This document shows positions 1-11,779 of a stretch of 64,000 bases of DNA, in pieces; the first letter of the stretch is position 1; every line of letters starts with the position of its first letter. The notes below the pieces were generated by a model. The model was given only the letters and a program-made list of their open reading frames with translations, did not search any database and was not told the DNA's origin. The translations under genes were made by a program, and so were the position numbers. Location of the stretch: positions 143,035 through 207,034 of the forward strand of contig CAWCMA010000002.1 of the NCBI GenBank assembly GCA_963796565.1, written 5' to 3'. The stretch is from JAKAVN01 sp963796565. Lineage in GTDB: Bacteria > Desulfobacterota > Binatia > Binatales > Binataceae.

Positions 1-177
1 CATCTCATTGAGGTGAAGGTGCGACTATCCTGACCCTAACCCTGCTTGATCTGCCGAAGCAACCGAGGTAACAGCCGAACCGCATCCAACAGAACGCTTC
101 TGTTATCCAGAGTACCAAGTGAATGCGTATTTCAGTGGAGTACGCACAATGCGGCGTTCGACCACGATCTAGGCCAA

Positions 178-201
178 GCCCTCCCTATCGACAGGGAGGG
201 C
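178..201 (-). terminator. GC-rich hairpin downstream of dapA
   Basis: A perfect 9-bp inverted repeat (GCCCTCCCT / AGGGAGGGC) with a 6-base loop lies 38 bases past the dapA stop codon. It is the only clear structure in the gene-free stretch 1-238. On the minus strand the T-run sits before the hairpin rather than after it, so it is not a textbook intrinsic terminator. It may end or stabilise the long operon transcript. No dapB lies between dapA and the window edge. Confidence 0.4.
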
Positions 202-238
202 GCAAAAAAGGCGTGCGGGCGATGATGGGAGAGGCCGT

Positions 239-1111
239 CTAGATCAGGCGCATCTCTTTCATCAGCGCGTGCAGCTTTTCGGCCGGACCCGGTGACATCT
301 GCGTAAGCGGCATCCGCATCTCGGCCGTGCACTTGCCCATGAAGGCCACCGCCTGCTTGACCGGGATCGGATTGGTCTCGACGAAGATCGCGCGCACCAG
401 CGGCAGCAGCTTGTAATGCAGCTCGCGCGCCCGCGCGTAGTCACCCGCCAGCGCGGCTGCCGCCAGCTCATGGGTCTCGCGCGGCATCACATTGCTGACG
501 GTCGCGATCACGCCTTTGCCACCGAGCGCCATCATCGGGAGCGTAAGCGCGTCGTCGCCCGAAAGGATAGTCAGCCGGTCGCCGCACAGGCGGCGAATGT
601 CGGAGACCTGATCCATCGAGCCCGAAGCTTCCTTGATGCCGACGATGTTGCGGACCTCGCTTAGGCGGGCGAAGGTCTCGGGCGCGATGTGGGAGGCGGT
701 GCGTCCCGGGATGTTGTAGACGATGAGTGGCAGATCGACCGCCGCCGCGATCATCTTGTAGTGCCTGAAAATGCCGTCCTGGGTGGGCTTGTTGTAGTAG
801 GGCGAGATTAGCAGTGCGCCGTCAGCGCCCGCCTCTCGCGCAGAGGCGGTCAGGCGGATTGCTTCGGCGGTCGAGTTCGAGCCGGTGCCAGCTACCACCG
901 GCACGCGCCGGCGCGTCTGATGGATGACGATACTGATCACCCGGTCGTGCTCGGAGTGGGTGAGCGTGGCCGACTCGCCGGTCGAGCCGCACGGCACCAG
1001 GCCGTCGATGCCGCCCTGGATTTGGAATTCGACCAGCTCGCGCAACGCCTTTTCGTCGACCTCGCCGTCGCGAAAAGGGGTTACTAAAGCCGTCAGTGCT
1101 CCGTTGAACAT
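239..1111 (-). CDS. dapA: 4-hydroxy-tetrahydrodipicolinate synthase
   Basis: A cytosolic class I aldolase that condenses pyruvate with aspartate semialdehyde, the first committed step of lysine and meso-DAP synthesis. The 290-residue length is normal for the family. The Schiff-base lysine is K160 in VGIKEASG, and the proton-relay tyrosine is Y132 in VYNIPGR. The CGSTGES loop near residue 42 binds substrate. I chose the internal ATG at 1111 because GGAGGG precedes it by 8 bases. The upstream candidate at 1144 would add 11 unconserved residues and overlap dapF. It is the last gene of the long minus-strand block, after dapF and lysA. No dapB follows inside the window. Confidence 0.96.
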   Translation of the reverse strand: MFNGALTALVTPFRDGEVDEKALRELVEFQIQGGIDGLVPCGSTGESATLTHSEHDRVISIVIHQTRRRVPVVAGTGSNSTAEAIRLTASAREAGADGALLISPYYNKPTQDGIFRHYKMIAAAVDLPLIVYNIPGRTASHIAPETFARLSEVRNIVGIKEASGSMDQVSDIRRLCGDRLTILSGDDALTLPMMALGGKGVIATVSNVMPRETHELAAAALAGDYARARELHYKLLPLVRAIFVETNPIPVKQAVAFMGKCTAEMRMPLTQMSPGPAEKLHALMKEMRLI

Positions 1112-1140
1112 TGGTTCGCCCTCCGGGCTCACGCCAAGAC

Positions 1141-2046
1141 TCACGCCAAGACCGGCACGAGTTCGCCGTCGCCTACTTCGACCTCGCCGCTGAACACTTC
1201 CACCGCGTCGCCCGTCATCATCACATGGTTGGCGTCCGCGCCCCGCTCACGCCATTCGATTCCCAGCTTTCCGCCGCGCAACTCCAGCGTCGCCCGCCGC
1301 TCGGCGCGCCCGGTCAGCACCGCCGCGACCAGCGCGGCGCAAGCACCCGTGCCGCAGGCGAGCGTCTCGCCCGAGCCGCGCTCCCACACGCGCATCCGCA
1401 AGCGGTCGCGCGCAAGCGGCAGGATGAACTCGGTGTTGACGCGACGGGGGAAGAACGGATGGTGCTCGAACTGGCGTCCGACGCGGGCGAACTCGGAGTC
1501 CTCGAGCGCAAACACGGCCTCGTCGTCGACGAACACCACGCAATGCGGATTGCCCATCGAGACCGCGGTGATCCGCCAGGTGCGGCCGCCGACTTCCAGC
1601 GGATGATCGACCACACGGCCGTCCGCGGCGACCGGAATTTCGCGTCCTTCGAGAATCGGCTCGCCCATGTCGACGGTCGCCTCGCTGACGCGCCCGCCGT
1701 CGAGTTTAAGTTCCACGGTCTTGAGTCCGCAGTCGGTCTCGATGACCATCGAATTGCGGGGCGGGTTGCGTGGCCGCGCGGCGCGCTCGTAGTGCAGGCG
1801 CGCGACGCAGCGGATTCCGTTGCCGCACATCTCGCCGCGGCTGCCGTCGGCGTTGTACATCTCCATCCGCACGTCGGCGCTTTTGGAGGGCGCGAGCATG
1901 ATGAGCCCGTCGCCGCCGATGCCGAAGCGGCGGTCGGAGAGCCGGCGCGCGAGCGCCGCGGGATCGGCCGGACGCACGCGGTCGGCAACGACGTAGATAT
2001 AGTCGTTGCCGCAGCCGTGCATCTTGGTGAAGCTGAGCTTCGCCAT
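1141..2046 (-). CDS. dapF: Diaminopimelate epimerase
   Basis: A PLP-independent racemase that converts LL- to meso-diaminopimelate for peptidoglycan and for lysine. Both catalytic cysteines are visible: C74 in EMCGNGIRC and C231 in LACGTGACA. The conserved N-terminal HGCGNDY motif (residues 10-16) is also present. The 301-residue length is slightly above the usual ~275. Its start codon overlaps the lysA stop by one base (TGATG), which implies translational coupling, and dapA follows directly. Placement between lysA and dapA puts the epimerase and the decarboxylase that use the same intermediate in one transcript. Confidence 0.97.
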   Translation of the reverse strand: MAKLSFTKMHGCGNDYIYVVADRVRPADPAALARRLSDRRFGIGGDGLIMLAPSKSADVRMEMYNADGSRGEMCGNGIRCVARLHYERAARPRNPPRNSMVIETDCGLKTVELKLDGGRVSEATVDMGEPILEGREIPVAADGRVVDHPLEVGGRTWRITAVSMGNPHCVVFVDDEAVFALEDSEFARVGRQFEHHPFFPRRVNTEFILPLARDRLRMRVWERGSGETLACGTGACAALVAAVLTGRAERRATLELRGGKLGIEWRERGADANHVMMTGDAVEVFSGEVEVGDGELVPVLA

Positions 2047-3314
2047 CAGGCCGGCCCTCCCGGCGGCAGGCTGACGATTTTTTCGCCACGCACGAGATCC
2101 TCGAAGCTCTCGCGCTCGCGCACCACGTGGGCCTCCGCGCCGTCGACCATTATCTCCGGCGCGCGCGGGCGGCTGTTATAGTTCGACGCCATCACGAAGC
2201 CGTAGGCGCCCGCGCTCATCACGGTCAGCAGGTCGCCGTCGCGCGGCTCGGGCATCTCGCGCTCGCGCGCAAAGAAGTCTCCGCTCTCGCATACCGGCCC
2301 CACCACGTCGGCGGTCACAACGGACGCATTCGCGCGCCGATCGACCGGTAGTATCTGATGATAGGCCTCGTAGAGCACGGGCCGGATGAGGTCATTCATC
2401 GCGCCGTCGACCACGATAAAGCGCTTGACGTCGGTCTCCTTGACATAGAGCACGCGCGTCACGAGAGCGCCGGCGTTGCCGACCAGCACGCGGCCGGGCT
2501 CGATAATCAGCTTCAGTCCGAGCCCGCGCAACGGGCCGATCAGCGCGGCGGCGTATTCCGAAGGCGGCGGCGGTTCTTCCTGGTATGGGATGCCCAGGCC
2601 GCCGCCGAGATCGAGGTAGCGTAGCGCCACACCGCTCTCGCGGAGCGCCTTGACGATGGTTGCGACCTTGTTGGCCGCCTCGGTGAACGGCGCGGTGTCG
2701 GTTATTTGCGATCCGATATGGGTGCTGAGCCCGACCAACTCCAGGTCGGGGAGCGAGCGCGCCTCGGCGTAGTACTCGTGCACCTGGGCCAGCGGCACGC
2801 CGAACTTGCTGTCGCGATGGCCGGTCGAGATGTGCGGATGGGTGCCGGGATCGAGGTCAGGATTGACGCGCAGGCTGACCGGCGCGCGCCGGCCTATCCG
2901 CCCGGCGACGCTCGCCACACGACGCAGTTCCGGGCCGGATTCGACGTTGATCATCAGGATGCCGGCCTCGATCGCGGCCTTCAGTTCTTCGTCGGTCTTG
3001 CCCACGCCGGAAAAAACGATCTTGCGCGGGTCGGCGCCGGCTTTAACGCAGCGCATCAGCTCGCCCACCGATACGATGTCGAAGCCCGAGCCCATCGCGG
3101 CAAACAGCTTGAGCACGCTGAGATTCGAGAGCGCCTTCATCGCGTAGCAGATCAGATGGTCGGTGCCGGCAAAGGCCTCGTCCATGACGCGATAGTGACG
3201 GCGCAGCGTGCGCGTGCTGTAGACGTAGAGTGGAGTGCCGAAACGCGCGGCGAGGTCGGAAATTGCGACCTCTTCGGCGAACAGCCGATCATTCTTGTAG
3301 CCGAAGTAGTTCAT
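2046..3314 (-). CDS. lysA: Diaminopimelate decarboxylase
   Basis: A PLP enzyme (alanine racemase-like fold III) that decarboxylates meso-DAP to L-lysine, the last step of the pathway. With the start at 3314 (MNYFGYKND) it has 422 residues, normal for the family. The PLP lysine is K60 in YAMKALSN. The phosphate-binding segment DLGGGLGIPY and the active-site GPVCESGDF motif near the C-terminus are both present. The frame is open for 15 more codons upstream, but that part is low-complexity and not expected in the family. It lies between the lipoprotein gene and dapF. The ~130 bases upstream are the widest gap in this part of the block, so an internal promoter is possible. Confidence 0.96.
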   Translation of the reverse strand: MNYFGYKNDRLFAEEVAISDLAARFGTPLYVYSTRTLRRHYRVMDEAFAGTDHLICYAMKALSNLSVLKLFAAMGSGFDIVSVGELMRCVKAGADPRKIVFSGVGKTDEELKAAIEAGILMINVESGPELRRVASVAGRIGRRAPVSLRVNPDLDPGTHPHISTGHRDSKFGVPLAQVHEYYAEARSLPDLELVGLSTHIGSQITDTAPFTEAANKVATIVKALRESGVALRYLDLGGGLGIPYQEEPPPPSEYAAALIGPLRGLGLKLIIEPGRVLVGNAGALVTRVLYVKETDVKRFIVVDGAMNDLIRPVLYEAYHQILPVDRRANASVVTADVVGPVCESGDFFAREREMPEPRDGDLLTVMSAGAYGFVMASNYNSRPRAPEIMVDGAEAHVVRERESFEDLVRGEKIVSLPPGGPA

Positions 3315-3447
3315 GTGTGAGGCGCGGCCGCTGGGCGCGAAGCGCGCGCGGCCAAGCAAGCATCGGTTTTATCATAGGCGCGCCGAATCGATAAACCGCC
3401 GCGCGCCATGTCTTGATGCGTCGCGATGCGTTCCCGCACGGCGCAGG

Positions 3448-3957
3448 CTAGGGCGTGGGTGCCGGCGTCGGCATCCCCGGGAGCGGCGCAGGCATCGGCA
3501 GCCTGAAGTTTTCGGGAGTGAGCGGCGGCACCGGCTTTGTTCGAGTCTGCAGGACGACGTTGGAGGGGTCGCTCTGGTAGCCGTCGGAGGTCTCGGTGAT
3601 CATCATATAACGATAGCTATGCCCCATCTGGGCGGTGGTATCGACGTAGGCGAAGCGGCGCACTTTCTGGAAGCGCTCCTGGTCGCTTATCGGCAGCTCG
3701 GCGAGTTCGGTAAGTGATTCGCCGCCCTCCGAGCGCAGCAGGCGGAAGCCCGCGAGGTCTTTCAGCGCCTTGCCGCCGCTGTATTTCATCGGCCGGCTCC
3801 ACGTCAGTCTGATGCCCTTGGGATCGGGCTTGGCCGAAAGATCGTTGACCCGATCCGGATGGGTCAGCTCGGGCGGAATCGGCCGGCTCTTGGCGCCGCA
3901 TCCGAGCCCGATTGCAATCGCCACTACTGCCGCCACCACAATCCACCACCGCTTCAT
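3448..3957 (-). CDS. Lipoprotein with fibronectin III-like domain
   Basis: A predicted lipoprotein of 169 residues. A short positive N-terminus and hydrophobic helix end in a lipobox-like LGCG, with C20 as the probable lipidated residue. Residues ~35-140 look like a fibronectin type III-like beta-sandwich, including KGIRLTWSRP and GHSYRYMMITETSDGY. The tail is Pro-rich. Its start overlaps the argH stop (ATGA), so it is part of the operon. From memory, a lipoprotein at this argH-lysA position recurs in deltaproteobacterial-type genomes. Its role is unknown, and nothing suggests an enzyme. Confidence 0.78.
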   Translation of the reverse strand: MKRWWIVVAAVVAIAIGLGCGAKSRPIPPELTHPDRVNDLSAKPDPKGIRLTWSRPMKYSGGKALKDLAGFRLLRSEGGESLTELAELPISDQERFQKVRRFAYVDTTAQMGHSYRYMMITETSDGYQSDPSNVVLQTRTKPVPPLTPENFRLPMPAPLPGMPTPAPTP

Positions 3958-5405
3958 CGGCTTTCGAGCCTCCTCAAGTAGCGACGCATCGCCGCCGCGG
4001 CGGGTCCGCCGGGCAAATTTCGCGCGCTCACGGAGCCTTCCGCGGTCAGACCGCGCAAAGCGTCGTGGCCGAAAGCCCCGCTATGGCGCCGCAGATCGGC
4101 CAGCGTCAGGTCCTCCATCGAGCGCCCGGCGGCCGACGCTTCGCGCACCAGCGCGCCGACGATCTCGTGCGCGCGGCGAAAGGCGACACCGTGGCGCACC
4201 AGGTATTCGGCAAGATCGGTCGCCAGGGCGAAGCCGCCGGCCGCCGCACGCATCGCGGCCGCGTCGAATCCGAGCCGCGGCCACAGGAGTGCGAGCACCC
4301 GCAGCGCCGGCTTCAGCGTGTCGAGCGCGTCGAAGACCCGTTCCTTGTCTTCCTGCAAATCGGAATTGTACGCGAGCGGCAGCCCCTTGAGCACCGTGAG
4401 CATCCCCACCAGGTCGCCGATCACGCGCCCGCTTTTGCCGCGAATCAGCTCGAGCAGATCGGGATTCTTTTTGTGCGGCATCATCGAGCTGCCGGTGGAA
4501 AACTCGTCGGGCAGCGCGACGAAACCGAACTCGGCGCTGCTCCACAGGATGATCTCCTCGGCCATCCGCGACAGATGCACGGCGCTGAGCGCGGCGGCGG
4601 CAAGAAAGTCGACCACGAAGTCGCGGTCCGAGACCGCGTCGAGACTGTTCTCGCAGATGCGCTTGAAGCCAAGCTCGCGCGCGACCGCATGGCGATCGAT
4701 CGGCAGCGTCGTGCCTGCGAGCGCGCCCGCTCCCAGCGGCATCACGGCCGTGCGCTCGAGCGCCTGGGCAAAACGCTCGCGGTCGCGCGAGAGCATCTCG
4801 ACATACGCCGCCAGATGATGGGCCAGTGTGATCGGCTGCGCGCGCTGGAGATGCGTGTAGCCGGGCATCACGGTGTCGAGATGGCGATGGGCGAGCGCGA
4901 TTAGCGTGCGGCGCAGCTCGCCGGTAAGCGCAATCACCTCGGCCAGTTCGTCGCGCAGATAGAGCCGCAGGTCGAGCGCGACCTGGTCGTTGCGCGAGCG
5001 GGCGGTATGCAGCTTGCGCCCGGGCGCGCCGATCCGCTCGGTCAGGCGGCGCTCGATCGCGAGATGGATGTCTTCGTCGGCGAGTTCGAAGCGAAAGCGG
5101 CCGGCGGCGATCTCGCGCTCGACCGCGCGCAGCCCGGCGACGATTTTGGCCGCCTCGGCGCGGCGCAGCAGACCCGTGCGCGCCAGCATCCGCGCATGCG
5201 CGATCGAGCCGCGGATGTCATGGCGGTAGAGGCGGCGATCGAACGGGAGCGAAGCGGTGAAGGCTTCGACCTCGGGCAGGCGCGCGCGCGCAAAGCGGCC
5301 GCGAATCAAGCCGCCGGAGGCAACCGCGCGCGCGCGCGTCGTTTTTGCCGAGGCGACGGGCGAGGCCTTAAGGGCGATGGGGCTTGGGCGGCGCGCTTTT
5401 TTCAC
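3954..5405 (-). CDS. argH: Argininosuccinate lyase
   Basis: Cleaves argininosuccinate to arginine and fumarate, the last step of arginine synthesis. The 483 residues match the fumarase/aspartase superfamily. The signature loop GSSMMPHKKNPD carries the catalytic serine. TARSRNDQVALDLR and the HLQRAQPI segment complete the active site. The start is GTG at 5405. The first ~35 residues are a basic, low-complexity extension before the conserved GGLIRGRF, so the true start could be internal. It overlaps the downstream lipoprotein gene by 4 bases. The small Cys-rich gene lies between it and argG. Confidence 0.95.
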   Translation of the reverse strand: MKKARRPSPIALKASPVASAKTTRARAVASGGLIRGRFARARLPEVEAFTASLPFDRRLYRHDIRGSIAHARMLARTGLLRRAEAAKIVAGLRAVEREIAAGRFRFELADEDIHLAIERRLTERIGAPGRKLHTARSRNDQVALDLRLYLRDELAEVIALTGELRRTLIALAHRHLDTVMPGYTHLQRAQPITLAHHLAAYVEMLSRDRERFAQALERTAVMPLGAGALAGTTLPIDRHAVARELGFKRICENSLDAVSDRDFVVDFLAAAALSAVHLSRMAEEIILWSSAEFGFVALPDEFSTGSSMMPHKKNPDLLELIRGKSGRVIGDLVGMLTVLKGLPLAYNSDLQEDKERVFDALDTLKPALRVLALLWPRLGFDAAAMRAAAGGFALATDLAEYLVRHGVAFRRAHEIVGALVREASAAGRSMEDLTLADLRRHSGAFGHDALRGLTAEGSVSARNLPGGPAAAAMRRYLRRLESR

Positions 5406-5478
5406 TTTTCACTGCCGAAAGCTCGAAGGAACTCGAAGTTGCCGAAAAGGCCGGACCTGCACAAGGGCCGCGCCTCGG

Positions 5479-5652
5479 TCAGCGCGGGGCCGCGACACGG
5501 CAGAAGCATCCGCGCGCCGCGCAACTCGTCGCGCCGTTGGGATGCGTGATGTGAACGTCCATCTTGTGATTGCACTTGGGGCATTTCTGGCCCGGGCGCG
5601 GCACCAGCCGCGGCGTTGGACGCGAGGGCTTGAACTGGATCACTTTGCCCAT
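5479..5652 (-). CDS. Small Cys-rich protein between argG and argH
   Basis: A 57-residue ORF that starts ATG 14 bases after the argG stop, on the same strand. It begins MGKVIQFKPSRP, a basic Pro-rich lead. A CPKCN knuckle (C24, C27) follows, then HKMDVHITHPNG and a second cluster C44, C49, C51. Two Cys pairs with interspersed His suggest a zinc ribbon, possibly nucleic-acid or protein binding. The spacing and the ordered Cys pattern argue for a real gene, although the alternative frame is also open here. I do not recognise a named family. Confidence 0.7.
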   Translation of the reverse strand: MGKVIQFKPSRPTPRLVPRPGQKCPKCNHKMDVHITHPNGATSCAARGCFCRVAAPR

Positions 5653-5666
5653 GGCGTCGCGCTCGT

Positions 5667-6899
<1,233 letters not shown>

Positions 6900-6930
6900 G
6901 CCGTCATCTTAAGGCATTCGCGCCCGCGCC

Positions 6931-7947
6931 TTAAGTGGTGCCGGACACAGCAGGTGAGCCGATTATCGCCGGGCGCAGCAGCCATACCATCACCGCCTTT
7001 TGCGCGTGGAGGCGATTTTCAGCCTGATCGAGGACCAGCGAGCGCGGACCGTCGAGCACCTCGTCGGTGATTTCCTCGCCGCGATGGGCCGGCAGACAAT
7101 GCATCACGACCGCCCCGCGGCGCGCGTGGCCGAGCAGTTCGCGATTGACCTGAAAGGCCTTGAAGTCGCGCCGGCGACGCGCAGCCTCCTTCTCGTGACC
7201 CATCGAGGTCCAGGTGTCGGTGTATATGACGTCGGCGCCGCGCACCGCCTCGATCGGATCCTGCGTCAGGAGGCCAAACTTGCCGTGACGCATCCGCTCG
7301 ACGAACTCGCGCTGCGGTTCGTATCCGGCCGGGCAGCCGAGCCGCAACTCGAAGCGCGCAAGCGCGGCCGCCTCGATCCAGCTATGGGCCAGGTTGAAAC
7401 CGTCGCCAATGTAGGCGACGCGCAGCTTGCTCAGATCGCCGAAGCGCTCGCGCAAGGTCAGCAGGTCGGCCAGCAACTGGCAGGGATGCAACAGGTCGGT
7501 GAGCCCGTTGATTACCGGCACGCTGGCTTCCAGAGCCAGCTCGACGCAGATCTCATGGGCGAAGGTGCGAATCATGATGAGGTCGACCCAGCGCGACAGA
7601 TTGCGCGCCACGTCCTTGACCGACTCGCGCTCGCCGATCCCGATGTCCTGCGGGGCAAGATAAATGGCGTGGCCGCCTAGCTGCGCCATCCCGGTCTCGA
7701 ACGTGATCCGCGTGCGCAGCGACGGCTTCTGGAAGATCATCGCGAGCGTGCGGCCGCGCAGATACGGATGCTCCAGGCCCGCGCGAAGCTCGGTCTTCAG
7801 GCGCGCGGCCAAATCCAGCAGCCGGGCAAGCTCGCCGGCGCTAAGCGAGCCTAGGTCGAGCAGGTCGCGCTTGGCTCGCGGCCGGCTGCGTTTGGGTGCC
7901 GCGTTCGCGGGATGCGCGGGCTGGCGCTGTGCCCCGCCCGCCGTCAT
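6931..7947 (-). CDS. argF: Ornithine carbamoyltransferase
   Basis: Transfers the carbamoyl group to ornithine to form citrulline. The 338 residues follow from the ATG at 7947, which overlaps the argD stop (ATGA); this coupling decides the start over a longer, Arg/Ala-rich frame. The carbamoyl-phosphate motif FQKPSLRTR and the ornithine motif HCLPAHRGEEI are both present. HPCQLLADLLTLRE is the conserved central helix. A ~27-residue basic lead before RDLLDLGSL is longer than usual. HCLP and SLRTR fit OTCase, while acetyl- or succinylornithine variants cannot be fully excluded by eye. Confidence 0.95.
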   Translation of the reverse strand: MTAGGAQRQPAHPANAAPKRSRPRAKRDLLDLGSLSAGELARLLDLAARLKTELRAGLEHPYLRGRTLAMIFQKPSLRTRITFETGMAQLGGHAIYLAPQDIGIGERESVKDVARNLSRWVDLIMIRTFAHEICVELALEASVPVINGLTDLLHPCQLLADLLTLRERFGDLSKLRVAYIGDGFNLAHSWIEAAALARFELRLGCPAGYEPQREFVERMRHGKFGLLTQDPIEAVRGADVIYTDTWTSMGHEKEAARRRRDFKAFQVNRELLGHARRGAVVMHCLPAHRGEEITDEVLDGPRSLVLDQAENRLHAQKAVMVWLLRPAIIGSPAVSGTT

Positions 7948-9170
7948 CTTTTGTCGGCTGGTTTGGCGGCTGGCGCGGCCGCCGGTGCGGCGGAAAGCGC
8001 GCGCTCTATTATATTGAGTCCGGCGTCGGCCTCGTCGCGCGTCAGCGTGAGCGGCGGCAGCAGCCGCAGCACGTTTTCGGCGGTGGCGTTGACCAGCAGC
8101 CGCTCGCGCACGCAAGCGTCGGCGGCACTCTTTGCCTCGCCGTGCAGCACGATACCGATCATCATGCCCAGTCCGCGCACTTCGGCCACCCGCGGGCAGC
8201 CCTTGGCGAACGTGCGCAAGCGCTCGAGCATGTATCCGCCGACGCTGGTCGCGTTCTCCATCGCGCCGTCCTGCTCGAGCGCGTCGAGCACGCCCAGCGC
8301 CGCCGCGCAGGAGACCGGGTTACCGCCGAAGGTAGAGCCGTGGCTTCCCGGCGTGAGGCTCTGGGCGATTTCGCTTTTGGCGATCATCGCACCGATCGGC
8401 AATCCGCCGCCGAGCGCCTTGGCGAGCGTCATGATGTCCGGCTTGACCCCCACGTGCTGCCACGCGAAGAGCTTGCCCGTGCGCCCCATCCCGGTCTGCA
8501 CCTCGTCGAGGATGAGCAGGATTTTGCGCCGGTCGCACAGATCGCGGACGCGCTGGAGATAGTCGGCGCGCGGCGTGACCACGCCGCCCTCGCCCTGGAT
8601 CGGCTCGAGCAGAATCGCGATCGTTTCGTCGTGGACCGCCTTGTCCAGCGCCTCGACGTCATCGTAGGGAACCATGCGGAAGCCCGGCACCAGCGGCTGG
8701 AAGCCGATATGGTATTTTTCCTGGCCGGTCGCGCTCAGCGTGCCGAAGGTGCGGCCGTGGAACGAGCCGAGCGTGGAAACGATCTCGAAGCGGCCGGCGC
8801 CGCGGTCGTGACCCCAACGCCGCGCCAGCTTGAGTGCGGCCTCGTTGGCCTCGGCGCCCGAGTTGCAAAAGAATAAGCGCCCCTCGCCGAAATGGCCGCA
8901 CAAGCGCGCGGCCAATCGCGCCATCGGCTCGGTGTGAAACACGTTGGAGACGTGGGTCAGCTTTTCGGCCTGCTCCTTGATCGCGCGCACGACGCGCGGA
9001 TGGCCGTGGCCGAGCGAAGTCACGGCGAGGCCGCAGAAAAAATCCAGATAGCGGTTGCCGTCGGCGTCATAGAGATAGGCGCCGGTGCCGCGCACGAAGG
9101 CGAGCGGCAAACATCCGTAGGTGTTGATGAGATTTTGATGGGCGAGGTCGACGATTTCAGCGTTGTTCAT
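7944..9170 (-). CDS. argD: Acetylornithine aminotransferase
   Basis: A class III PLP aminotransferase that converts N-acetylglutamate semialdehyde to N-acetylornithine and may also serve succinyl-DAP in lysine synthesis. The 408 residues are typical. FFCNSGAEANEAALKLAR and the PLP-lysine motif TLAKALGGGLPIGAM are present, with LDEVQTGMGRTGK upstream of the lysine. The C-terminal ~20 residues are an Ala/Pro tail. It is coupled to argF by a 4-base overlap. The neighbouring dap and lys genes make the dual role plausible, but this is inferred. Confidence 0.95.
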   Translation of the reverse strand: MNNAEIVDLAHQNLINTYGCLPLAFVRGTGAYLYDADGNRYLDFFCGLAVTSLGHGHPRVVRAIKEQAEKLTHVSNVFHTEPMARLAARLCGHFGEGRLFFCNSGAEANEAALKLARRWGHDRGAGRFEIVSTLGSFHGRTFGTLSATGQEKYHIGFQPLVPGFRMVPYDDVEALDKAVHDETIAILLEPIQGEGGVVTPRADYLQRVRDLCDRRKILLILDEVQTGMGRTGKLFAWQHVGVKPDIMTLAKALGGGLPIGAMIAKSEIAQSLTPGSHGSTFGGNPVSCAAALGVLDALEQDGAMENATSVGGYMLERLRTFAKGCPRVAEVRGLGMMIGIVLHGEAKSAADACVRERLLVNATAENVLRLLPPLTLTRDEADAGLNIIERALSAAPAAAPAAKPADKR

Positions 9171-9308
9171 CGTAGTTCATCCTGGATCCTCTTGGCTCCC
9201 TGGCAACCTGGCCGCGCCGCGCCCATGCGCGCAACGGGGCGCCCACGCGCCCCGGCGGGGCCGTCTAAGCTGTATGCCACAGGACGGCGCGGAATGCTCG
9301 CCCCGGGG

Positions 9309-10235
9309 TTACGTTGGCCTGCGACCCTCCGGCGTTTCTTGCGCCGATGCGACCTGGCCGCCCGCCACTACCTCGGTGCCCACGCCCGCTTCGGTAAAAA
9401 TCTCGAGCAGGATAGCGTGACGCGTACGCCCGTCGACGACGTGGGTCTTGCCGACGCCCCCTTTGAGCGCCGCTATACAACACTCCACCTTCGGGATCAT
9501 GCCGTCGCTTATCGCGCCCGCCGCGATCAGCCGCTGCGCCTCGGATACGGTCAGCGTCGCGATGAGTTTGCCGTCTTTGTCCTTCACGCCTTCGACGTCG
9601 GTCAGCAAGATGAGCTTTTCGGCGCCGAGCGCGCCGGCGATGTCGCCGGCGGCAACGTCGGCGTTGATGTTATAGGTCAGGCCGTCGCGGCCGTGGCCCA
9701 CTGGCGCGATCACCGGGATGAAGCCGGCGCTCTCGAGCGTGCGCAGCACTTGCGGATTAACCTCGGCGACTTCGCCCACCAGCCCAATATCGACCTTCGA
9801 CGGCACGCCGCTTTCGTCTTCGATCGTCATTTCGAGCTTGCGCGCGACGATCAGGTCGGCGTCCTTGCCCGAGAGCCCCACCGCGCGGCAGCCGTGGCGC
9901 GAGATGAGCGCGACGATTTCCTTGTTGAGCCGCTGCAACACCATCTCGACCGCTTCCATCGTTGGCTCGTCGGTCACCCGCATCCCGCGCACGAAACTCG
10001 ACTTCAGACCCAGCCGCTCGATGAGATGGTTGATTTGCGGGCCGCCACCATGCACCACCACCGGGTTCATCCCGACCGCCTTCAGCAGCACCACGTCCTG
10101 GGCGAAGCTCTCGCGCAGGTCGGCCGCTTCCATCGCGTGGCCGCCGTATTTGATGACGAAGGTCTTGCCGCGAAAGCGCTGGATGTAGGGCAGCGCCTCG
10201 ACCAATACCGACGCACTTGTGATTGGATCCTGCAC
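9309..10235 (-). CDS. argB: Acetylglutamate kinase
   Basis: Phosphorylates N-acetylglutamate, the second and often feedback-controlled step of arginine synthesis. The ATP-site motif VIKYGGHAM and the glycine loop VVVHGGGPQIN are present. The C-terminal GGVGKTHVVDGR and HAILLEIFTEAGVGTEV are family hallmarks. I favour the GTG start at 10235 (308 residues) because a GGAG lies 9 bases upstream. An ATG at 10289 would give 326 residues but has no visible ribosome-binding site. It lies between hslU and argD. No argA, argJ or argC is in the window, so acetylglutamate is made elsewhere. Confidence 0.93.
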   Translation of the reverse strand: MQDPITSASVLVEALPYIQRFRGKTFVIKYGGHAMEAADLRESFAQDVVLLKAVGMNPVVVHGGGPQINHLIERLGLKSSFVRGMRVTDEPTMEAVEMVLQRLNKEIVALISRHGCRAVGLSGKDADLIVARKLEMTIEDESGVPSKVDIGLVGEVAEVNPQVLRTLESAGFIPVIAPVGHGRDGLTYNINADVAAGDIAGALGAEKLILLTDVEGVKDKDGKLIATLTVSEAQRLIAAGAISDGMIPKVECCIAALKGGVGKTHVVDGRTRHAILLEIFTEAGVGTEVVAGGQVASAQETPEGRRPT

Positions 10236-10339
10236 CGTTTCTATCTCCGCTGCCGGGACAGCCGGCGCAGGCGGCGGCCCGCGCCGCATCGTGTCACGTG
10301 GCCGCGCCGTTCACCGGGCCGCCATCTTAAAGAATGTCG

Positions 10340-11704
<1,365 letters not shown>

Positions 11705-11779
11705 TGCTCCTTCGACCAGGACGCCGCCTTCTCCACGCGCCCCTGTTCGCGACGGGCGTGCGCCGGCGACGCCGGCTCT

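Noticed and set aside
1111..2181. 356-codon plus-strand frame
   Set aside because: It is antisense to dapF and dapA, has no family features, and exists because GC-rich DNA lacks stops.
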